Virus record (IMG/VR): IMGVR_UViG_3300036393_000022
Location: 1 to 20,995 of that record
DNA from: a virus
DNA length: 20,995 nt
Strand: one strand, 5' to 3'
In this document: positions 1 through 5,374 of the stretch, piece by piece
Layout of the letters: each line of letters begins with the position of its first letter
Position numbering within the stretch: the stretch's first letter is position 1
Program-made: the position numbers and the translations under genes
Notes under the pieces: model-generated
Seen by the model: the letters and a program-made list of their open reading frames with translations, nothing else
What the model was told of the DNA's origin: nothing
Databases searched by the model: none

Positions 1-2139
1 CTACAGCGAAAGTGTCAAAGCGGCCGGCGCCGACACGGCGCGCGTCCCCACCTGCACGACGGATAAAGTCACTTCGCCCGCGACCGGATCTTCCGCCGGA
101 TCATAGACGAACGCCGATACGCTCAGTTCTTGCGTGCGGCTCGGCCCTACGTCGGGCGCGATTGTCAGCCGGTAGGCCTCGCGGTCTTCCGCCAACGGCG
201 CATCGGTCCCGTCGAGCCAAGCCCAACCGGCGCGGCTCGATCTGATCCATGAAATATCGAAGCGGCCATCACTACGGTGCCGCGCCGCCAAATGCACCGG
301 CGCTGGCGGCCGTAGCGCCGCTCCAATCGCCGGCACGCTGGCCGTCGCCGGATCAGCATCTCCGATCCCGGATGCCATGACCGTGACCGTCCCGCCTGCG
401 GCGGACAGCGGCGGGTCATAGGCAGCGAGTGCCTCCGCCTCGATCAGCACGAAGCGATCGCCGGCGGCATGCGCGCCGGCTGCCGCCCCGGTCCCGCGCC
501 GCCCCCGCGTCAGCCGGGACAGCCGCCACCGCGCGTCCTCCAGCGGCTCGGCCCGCCCGAACTGGATCAGCTCATCGCCCAGCAATGCCAGGTTCGCGCC
601 GGCGAGAAGCCGAGCGTCATCGGCATCCTCCAGCAGCATCCTGTCGTGCAGCAGGACGATTTCGACGGCGTGCTCAGTGTCTATCAGCGCTTCACCGGCC
701 TCGCCCAGCCCAGTCGTAGCGGTCCCGATCAGCGCAGGCGCCGCTGTGCCTCCGATCGACGTCCAGCTGACGCCGCTGTCCAGGCTCGCCAGCAACGCCG
801 CGCGCCGCCAACCCGGCGAAGGCCCGGCCGCAGCGACATACAGCCGCGGAACATCGATCGCGGCATCGTCGAGTCCGGGCAAATCGAAAGCATGCACCAC
901 GGTCGGCCCGTGCACTTCGTCCGGGGCACTCACGCCGCGCCCTGGTTCTGCCGGAGGCACCATTGCGCCCCCGGTCCACACCCGCCCGAGTTTCAGCCGA
1001 ACGCCCGCACGATCGACGCTGCGCTCGGCGACCCGCCACCCGCCCGGGTCACCCGGCAGCCGAACGTCCCTCCCCGGCCCTGCCGTCATCCGCGCCCAGC
1101 CGACCCGAACCTCGCGGCGCCCCCGCTCGCGCGCCAGCCGCGCCAGCGCATCCTCCGCGACCGCCCGCGCTTCGTCCGCCGCCAAGGCAGCCGGCAGTTC
1201 CAGGTCGATCGCGCGGCGTCTGCCCGGGCGCAGCGCCTGCTGCACGCCGGCCTGGTAATCCCGCGCCGGCTCGTAGTAGCTGAGACGCAGCGTCTCCGGC
1301 ACATCGGCCGCGGCCGCGAACGCTTCGCTGCCGTCCTCGGCCATCTCGCTCGCCGTCAGCATCAGCGGCGCGCCGCCAGCGCCGATCCGCAACGCCACGC
1401 CATCGTCGTTGAGCACGATCGGCAAGGCCGCGCCGAGCGTCTCGACCAGCGAAGCAACGCTGTCGCCGCTCGCCGCGAACCCGCGCAGGGACACTCCCGC
1501 GCCTCCGATCGTCCCCATCGAAAGCTCGCCGAGCATCGCGCCCACCGGCACCGGCCCCGCATCCGCGTCCACTTCGAATGTGAGCGATGGGATCCGGTTG
1601 CCGAACGGCCCGAGCGCCATGTTCTCGAACACCGCATAGGCGCCGCCGCGATAGGCAGGCGTGCCGCCTGCCCCTTCCGCCGATGCGATGAACGGATCGG
1701 CCGCCTGATCCTCGCCGCCAAGATGCAGGCGGAAGCCCGTCTCGCTTTTCCAGTCGCCGGCGGTGCCGCGCAGCAGATTGCCGTCCGCCCAAATGCGCCC
1801 GACCGACCGGATCGCCCGGCCGGATAGCAGCACCGCGAACGACGCCGAATAGCTATAGGTCGTGGTGCTCGGCCGTCCCTTGCCGCCGCCCTGCTTCGAT
1901 CGGTGCTCGACCAGGTCGGTCGCCCATATCACCGTCCCCGCCACCCTGAGCGTGCCGAACAGCTTCGGAATCGCCGCGCCATAGCTGGATGTTTGGACCT
2001 TCAGGTCCTGCAGCCGCGGCCCTTGGCGACCCTTGGGTTTGAAAATCTGGCCGTCGATCGCCTGGCCGGCCAGCGCGCCGACCGCGCCACCGATCGGCCC
2101 CAGCAGCGATCCCGCTGCCGTCAGGACAAGCGTCGCCAT
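1..2139 (-). CDS. GTA gp15-type tail-tip protein (short form without TIM barrel)
   Basis: This is the homologue of RcGTA gp15 (the 'megatron' tail-tip/host-contact protein), 712 residues from the chosen ATG. That ATG follows GGGAGGT with about 8 nt spacing; an in-frame ATG at 2157 lies within or before that ribosome site and is less likely. The N-terminus (MATLVLTAAGSLLGPIGGAV) is a hydrophobic glycine/alanine segment. It is followed by the family-typical blocks PKGRQGPRLQDL (about 35-46), YSYSASFAV (about 95-103) and VGRIWADGNLLRG (about 113-125). The C-terminal third is beta-rich, with a fibronectin-like end. RcGTA gp15 is about 1,300 residues and carries a GTA TIM-barrel domain; here the sequence passes from the N-terminal block straight into the Phage-tail_3-like part, and no TIM barrel is seen. 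The gene overlaps the upstream peptidase gene by 19 nt, implying coupled translation. The stop codon is at window position 1. Confidence 0.88.
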   Translation of the reverse strand: MATLVLTAAGSLLGPIGGAVGALAGQAIDGQIFKPKGRQGPRLQDLKVQTSSYGAAIPKLFGTLRVAGTVIWATDLVEHRSKQGGGKGRPSTTTYSYSASFAVLLSGRAIRSVGRIWADGNLLRGTAGDWKSETGFRLHLGGEDQAADPFIASAEGAGGTPAYRGGAYAVFENMALGPFGNRIPSLTFEVDADAGPVPVGAMLGELSMGTIGGAGVSLRGFAASGDSVASLVETLGAALPIVLNDDGVALRIGAGGAPLMLTASEMAEDGSEAFAAAADVPETLRLSYYEPARDYQAGVQQALRPGRRRAIDLELPAALAADEARAVAEDALARLARERGRREVRVGWARMTAGPGRDVRLPGDPGGWRVAERSVDRAGVRLKLGRVWTGGAMVPPAEPGRGVSAPDEVHGPTVVHAFDLPGLDDAAIDVPRLYVAAAGPSPGWRRAALLASLDSGVSWTSIGGTAAPALIGTATTGLGEAGEALIDTEHAVEIVLLHDRMLLEDADDARLLAGANLALLGDELIQFGRAEPLEDARWRLSRLTRGRRGTGAAAGAHAAGDRFVLIEAEALAAYDPPLSAAGGTVTVMASGIGDADPATASVPAIGAALRPPAPVHLAARHRSDGRFDISWIRSSRAGWAWLDGTDAPLAEDREAYRLTIAPDVGPSRTQELSVSAFVYDPAEDPVAGEVTLSVVQVGTRAVSAPAALTLSL

Positions 2140-2498
2140 AGCCCAAGTACCTCCCATTCCGGTTCACCGGGCCGCTCGACCACCCGTCGCAGCCCCGCAT
2201 CGGCATGCACGAAGCCGCGCGCCGTCTTCACCGCCAGATGCAGCTGCCCCGGCCCGGTCCGCATCAGCATGATATCACCCGGCAACGCCCGCTCGACCGC
2301 AACCAGCCCCGCCGCCAAAATTCGCGCGGCGACGCCACCGGCGTCCCCGCCCCGCAAAGCATACCCGCCGGCGACCTCCACTCCCGCCGCGACCGCCGCC
2401 ACGCCCACACAGTCCAGCCCTGTCTCCGGCTCGCGCCCATGCGACCGAAACCGGCACCCCACGAGCGCCAGCGCCTCTGCTTCGACTACGTTCTTCAC
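2121..2498 (-). CDS. NlpC/P60-type cell-wall peptidase, GTA gp14
   Basis: A 125-residue cysteine peptidase of the NlpC/P60 (C40) superfamily, equivalent to RcGTA gp14. It is thought to cut peptidoglycan at the tail tip during DNA delivery. Catalytic Cys lies in GLDCVGV (about residue 46), the His in QLHLAVKT, and the following HADAGLRRVVE block matches the family's C-terminal region. The start is GTG, preceded by AGAGGGG a few bases upstream; no ATG is available in frame near the expected N-terminus. The gene follows gp13 after a 73-nt spacer filled by a palindromic repeat and overlaps gp15. The length is slightly short but the catalytic motifs are complete. Confidence 0.85.
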   Translation of the reverse strand: MKNVVEAEALALVGCRFRSHGREPETGLDCVGVAAVAAGVEVAGGYALRGGDAGGVAARILAAGLVAVERALPGDIMLMRTGPGQLHLAVKTARGFVHADAGLRRVVERPGEPEWEVLGLWRRLS

Positions 2499-2505
2499 TT
2501 TGCCC

Positions 2506-2567
2506 CTCTGTCATCCCGGCGAAGGCCGGGACCCAGTCCGTCAAGATCGCGCGCGGGAGCGCGCGAT
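2506..2567. repeat. Palindromic intergenic repeat, GTCATCCCGGCGAAGGCCGG family
   Basis: The gp13-gp14 spacer contains the GTCATCCCGGCGAAGGCCGG motif followed by a perfect 9-bp inverted repeat (ATCGCGCGC / GCGCGCGAT, 2546-2567, loop GGGA). The same motif recurs as a large inverted repeat at 20185-20290. It is a dispersed chromosomal repeat, not a gene part. Confidence 0.8.
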
Positions 2568-2571
2568 TGGC

Positions 2572-3384
2572 CTATTCCCCAGGATACCGCGTCAGCAGGT
2601 CCACACCCGGCAGATGCGGCTCGCCGCGAAAGTTCGCGACATTCCCGAACCGCTCCCGGCACGTCGCGAAACGCTTGTCGCACCCCTCCGAAACCTCGAC
2701 CCGCAAGCCCGCCTCCACTACGAACGCCGGCGGCTCCGCCAGCGTCACCGCGGCGCCCGCACTCGCCAGCACCATGCTCGAAAGCCCGCCATTCGCCCCG
2801 TCCAGCCAGCGCAGCCGCCCCCCGCCCCAGCCGTTCGCGACCGGCTCGCCCGCATCCAGCGTCACCGCATCCACGTCCGCCGAAACCACGCGTGCGATCG
2901 CGCGCCGCCCCGCCATGTCGACCCGGCAGCGCCGGTCGCCCAGCTCCGCGCGGCACAACGGCGAAGTCGCCTCGCACACCGGCATGTCCAGCGCCGCGCC
3001 CGGCCCTTTCAGCTCCGCCGAAAACCTGCCCCGCTCGATCGAGACTGCGGCCAGCTCGCCTCGCGCCACCTGCACCCATTGGTTCGGATCGCTCCAATCC
3101 ACCGCCAGCACCTTGACCGCCGCGCCATTCCATCGTCCGGCGCGCAGATCGGCCGCACTGATCGCCGAAGCGGTCAGCGCTCCCGCCACCTCCAGCGCGT
3201 CCGCCTCGAGCGGATCGCCATCCTCGATCGCGGACGGCACGATCCCCGGCGCCGCCCGATAGCGAAAGCCTTCGACCACCAGATCCCGGTCATGCGCGGC
3301 AAAGCCCAGCGCCACTCCGTCCCGCCGCTCCACCCGCCAGCACAGGGCGAATTGCGTCAGCGGCCGCTCAAGAAAGGCGGGCAT
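2572..3384 (-). CDS. DUF2163 tail hub protein, GTA gp13
   Basis: A 270-residue DUF2163 / phage BR0599-like protein corresponding to RcGTA gp13, the tail hub that joins the distal tail ring to the tip. Evidence is the N-terminal region (MPAFLERPLTQFALCWRVER) and the family-conserved C-terminal block GCDKRFATCRERFGNVANF, followed by FRGEPHLPG. Cysteines at 137, 144, 153, 235 and 242 are placed like the cluster ligands of lambda gpL-type tail-tip proteins, so a bound Fe-S cluster is plausible (inference). The ATG is preceded by CGGAGAGAGCC. In standard GTAs gp13 directly follows gp12; here about 2 kb of unrelated genes separate them. Confidence 0.87.
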   Translation of the reverse strand: MPAFLERPLTQFALCWRVERRDGVALGFAAHDRDLVVEGFRYRAAPGIVPSAIEDGDPLEADALEVAGALTASAISAADLRAGRWNGAAVKVLAVDWSDPNQWVQVARGELAAVSIERGRFSAELKGPGAALDMPVCEATSPLCRAELGDRRCRVDMAGRRAIARVVSADVDAVTLDAGEPVANGWGGGRLRWLDGANGGLSSMVLASAGAAVTLAEPPAFVVEAGLRVEVSEGCDKRFATCRERFGNVANFRGEPHLPGVDLLTRYPGE

Positions 3385-3432
3385 GGCTCTCTCCGATCAA
3401 ATGCAAAATCCCGCCAGTCGCGGGGTGAACAC

Positions 3433-4098
3433 TCAGCTCTCGGCGGGCCCGCTCTCCGGGCTGACCTCGTCCTCGTCGATCTTGGTGCGTGGAACCGCGG
3501 CGTCACCGGGTCCCTGTGGAACCACCGGCGGCCGGCTCGTCTCGCGGGAAATGCGCACGACCTTCAGGCCGCACTTCTTTCCCCATTTGCGCGCCAGCTT
3601 CTCGAAGCCCTCATAGACGCGCGGGTGATACAGCCAGGCGCCGTTATCGGCGTCATATTTCCACCGCTCCCGCTGGATATAGTCGGACGCCAGGTTCCAG
3701 TCGTTGACGAACACCGACATCATCCAGGATCGGTAGGTCCGTTCGTGCAGGCTGCCGCCCAGGATGCCGATCGCGATCAGCTCATAGTGATTGAGGAAAT
3801 ACTGGATGCGCCGGCGGATTGCCCGCTCCATCTGGCCGTGCGGCACGATCAGCCGTTCCAGCATCTCCGGCGTCTGGTCGCTGAAATGATCCTTGAAGGT
3901 TTTCAGGACCCGCCGGTAATGCTCCGACGATTCCGACTTCTCGATCAGGTCGATGGTCGCCCGCCTGCGGTTGACGTCGGCGTTCTTGGCGATGTTGCGG
4001 AGCGCGATCAGCGCGGAAACGGCGATGAGGATGGGAGAAAATGCCGCGATCAGCGGCTGCCACTCCCTGAGAAAATCGAGAATCTGGGTCTTTAACAC
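3433..4098 (-). CDS. DUF4760-like membrane protein of unknown function
   Basis: A 221-residue protein with one N-terminal membrane segment (about 18-34, PLIAAFSPILIAVSALIAL) followed by a basic NVNRRRAT-like motif (VNRRRATIDLIEKSE, about 42-56). That layout resembles DUF4760 proteins, which have no known function. The middle is helical and the C-terminal about 35 residues are polar, acidic and likely disordered. The frame opens with GTG at 4098, which has no clear ribosome site and lies 3 nt after a terminator-like hairpin and T-run, so the start is uncertain. It is part of an accessory cassette splitting gp12 from gp13 and is not a known GTA component. It may act in the host membrane; no reaction can be assigned. 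Confidence 0.7.
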   Translation of the reverse strand: MLKTQILDFLREWQPLIAAFSPILIAVSALIALRNIAKNADVNRRRATIDLIEKSESSEHYRRVLKTFKDHFSDQTPEMLERLIVPHGQMERAIRRRIQYFLNHYELIAIGILGGSLHERTYRSWMMSVFVNDWNLASDYIQRERWKYDADNGAWLYHPRVYEGFEKLARKWGKKCGLKVVRISRETSRPPVVPQGPGDAAVPRTKIDEDEVSPESGPAES

Positions 4099-4100
4099 GC

Positions 4101-4128
4101 AAAAAGCGGCCGCATTGCCAGCGGCCGC
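4101..4128 (-). terminator. Intrinsic terminator-like hairpin abutting the DUF4760-like gene
   Basis: On the minus strand GCGGCCGC (4128-4121) and a second GCGGCCGC (4113-4106) form an all-GC 8-bp stem with a 7-nt loop, followed directly by TTTTT (4105-4101). The next gene starts at 4098, so a transcript ending here would exclude it. This is either the end of a short leader/small RNA or an attenuator. Confidence 0.65.
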
Positions 4129-4162
4129 CCGTCATCAGCTAGCGCAACGCGGCAAACCTGCC

Positions 4163-4189
4163 TCAGTCGCGAGTGCCTTCCTTGCTCAT
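4163..4189 (-). CDS. Putative 8-residue leader peptide (MSKEGTRD)
   Basis: ATG at 4189 is preceded by AGGAAAGGA with about 7 nt spacing, a better ribosome site than those of its larger neighbours. It encodes MSKEGTRD and stops with TGA at 4163. The terminator-like hairpin begins about 35 nt downstream, just before the DUF4760-like gene. The arrangement promoter, short ORF with strong ribosome site, hairpin with T-run, gene is that of a leader-peptide attenuator. Translation is not shown, and a chance ORF remains possible. Confidence 0.35.
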   Translation of the reverse strand: MSKEGTRD

Positions 4190-4287
4190 GCCCGGTTCCT
4201 TTCCTCGATAACCCTAGCGATACCCGTTGAACGCTCTCTTAACAAGCTTCCATCCCAAGAGCGAACGCCTTCGCGCTTACGTCTCAT
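4186..4287 (-). CDS. Possible small ORF (33 residues) in the same leader
   Basis: An ATG-initiated frame encodes 33 very basic residues beginning MRRKREGVRSWDG and ending in ERNRA. Its stop TGA overlaps the ATG of the 8-residue ORF (ATGA), which would couple the two. It has no visible ribosome site and would begin only about 8 nt after the predicted transcription start, so it could be untranslated leader. No family is recognised. Confidence 0.2.
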   Translation of the reverse strand: MRRKREGVRSWDGSLLRERSTGIARVIEERNRA

Positions 4288-4301
4288 GCCTTACGCTTCA
4301 T

Positions 4302-4330
4302 AAATTATGGACGCCGCCTGCTTATGTCAA
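4302..4330 (-). promoter_or_regulatory. Promoter-like site downstream of the GNAT gene
   Basis: The minus strand has a consensus -35 TTGACA (4330-4325), a 17-nt spacer and -10 TAATTT (4307-4302); CATAAT at 15-nt spacing is an alternative. The -35 overlaps the GNAT stop codon. It would start a transcript near 4295 that runs through the short ORFs to the hairpin at 4128-4101. Confidence 0.45.
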
Positions 4331-4905
4331 CGAACGGTTGCGATCGGGTTTGATGTCTTTTCAACTTCCTCCATCACGTCCCGTAAATCGAGAAACATGA
4401 TAGGGTTCTCGGACTTGCGGTTTTCTGAAGTATCCAAAAGTCGAAACCCCATTCTCTGATAGAAAGCGACGGATTTGCGTTTCGCATCAAGGATGAGAAA
4501 ACGGCAACCTGCATGCGGCACGATTGAAAGCAGCACTATACCGATAACCGTCTCGACTAGCCTACGACCAAGGCCGGCACCTTTATGCTTGTCGCAGCAA
4601 GCGAGTCGCGCGATCCGAACCGCAGGCTGATACGCATAAGCGTTGGCGTCCGCCTTGTCCGGCAACTCGTAAGCATCTTCTAGCCGCACCTCAGCACACA
4701 TTATGCTGATATAGGCTATGACATGTGGACCGTCCTTCACCTTGGCAACGTATGTTTGGGTGAGATTGGCCCCCGCAGATTTCCGGGCCTTTCGGCGCAG
4801 AAAATTCTGCAGAGGCCGATCCTCTTCGGCCGCCATAGAAAATCTGCTGACCTGATCGATCTCAGCAGCTTCCAGTCTTTTAATGATAATTTCTTGCCCC
4901 GCCAT
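4327..4905 (-). CDS. GNAT-family N-acetyltransferase, TacT-like (candidate toxin)
   Basis: A 192-residue GNAT acetyltransferase, expected to transfer an acetyl group from acetyl-CoA to an amine. The acetyl-CoA loop is in IARLACCDKHKGAGLGRRL (about 98-116; K108-x-x-G-x-G in place of the usual R/Q-x-x-G-x-G). Motif B is SVAFYQRMGF (about 145-154). The N-terminal half (LQNFLRRKARKSAGANLTQTY, then VAKVKDG and VIAYISI) follows the layout of TacT-type toxins, which acetylate aminoacyl-tRNA, more than that of protein acetyltransferases. A 58-residue basic protein is encoded 24 nt upstream, as expected for a toxin with a small partner. No clear ribosome site precedes the ATG, so it may depend on coupling. 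The region is AT-richer than the surrounding GTA genes. GNAT membership is clear; the toxin role is inference. Confidence 0.82.
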   Translation of the reverse strand: MAGQEIIIKRLEAAEIDQVSRFSMAAEEDRPLQNFLRRKARKSAGANLTQTYVAKVKDGPHVIAYISIMCAEVRLEDAYELPDKADANAYAYQPAVRIARLACCDKHKGAGLGRRLVETVIGIVLLSIVPHAGCRFLILDAKRKSVAFYQRMGFRLLDTSENRKSENPIMFLDLRDVMEEVEKTSNPIATVR

Positions 4906-4929
4906 GCGGGGAGCTAGCGATGTAGGCGC

Positions 4930-5106
4930 TTACTTTGCAACCGTCACGAAGCCATTCTCAATCAACGCCCTTGCCGCAGCGATGCCACTACGAGCCGACG
5001 CCTTCGCAGCGCGGCTCTTGGTTCGAGCGCGAGTCTGATTGCGAAATTTCTTTGCGTCCTCGCCAGAAAGCTGGAGGCCGCCGAACGTGTTTGATATAAC
5101 CGCCAT
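4930..5106 (-). CDS. 58-residue basic protein, candidate partner/antitoxin of the GNAT protein
   Basis: A small protein starting MAVISNTFGGLQLSGEDAKK and ending ALIENGFVTVAK. The ATG at 5106 has an excellent ribosome site (AAAGGAGG, 5 nt spacing); the frame extends upstream to 5214, but that part lacks such a site. The centre is strongly basic (KKFRNQTRARTKSRAAKASAR). It is not a recognised ribbon-helix-helix or DUF1778 antitoxin. It lies 24 nt upstream of the GNAT gene on the same strand and downstream of a palindrome overlapping a promoter-like site, an arrangement typical of self-regulated toxin-antitoxin pairs. The antitoxin role is inferred only from context. Confidence 0.7.
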   Translation of the reverse strand: MAVISNTFGGLQLSGEDAKKFRNQTRARTKSRAAKASARSGIAAARALIENGFVTVAK

Positions 5107-5221
5107 CTCAACCTCCTTTCGTTCAGAGACGCGAATCAACGCCTGCCAAAATGCAGCGTTGGAAGCGGAGCTACTAAGATTTTGTGGCGGTGTCATGGTA
5201 AGACAAGTCGCCATGACCTAA

Positions 5222-5244
5222 AATATGGCTTAGAGCCATATTTG
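5222..5244. promoter_or_regulatory. Perfect palindrome upstream of the small-protein/GNAT pair (possible operator)
   Basis: AAATATGGCT, TAG, AGCCATATTT is a perfect 10-bp inverted repeat with a 3-nt centre. It covers the -10 of the promoter-like site at 5236-5264. A second inverted repeat, GTCATGG / CCATGAC (5192-5198, 5211-5217), lies between it and the gene. It could be an operator or a weak hairpin after gp12. Confidence 0.4.
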
Positions 5245-5264
5245 AAAATCCCGAAAAGATCAAT
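5236..5264 (-). promoter_or_regulatory. Weak promoter-like site for the accessory pair
   Basis: On the minus strand TTGATC (5264-5259), a 17-nt spacer and TATGGC (5241-5236) lie about 130 nt upstream of the 58-residue gene in a segment of roughly 40% GC. The -10 match is poor; the site is notable mainly because the palindrome at 5222-5244 covers it. Confidence 0.25.
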
Positions 5265-5374
5265 AGAAAACTCCAGAAAACTGGGGTTTGGGGTTTTTGG
5301 AAAACTACCGAAAGGTGCGAAAAAATCGCAAATAGGCAAATTCCTACCGTAGTCGCACTCTACCTTGAAATATA

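Noticed and set aside
2275-2544. ORF beginning MTDWVPAFAGMTEG
   Set aside because: Its start is a reading of the GTCATCCCGGCG repeat, and the rest is antiphase to the clear NlpC/P60 gene.
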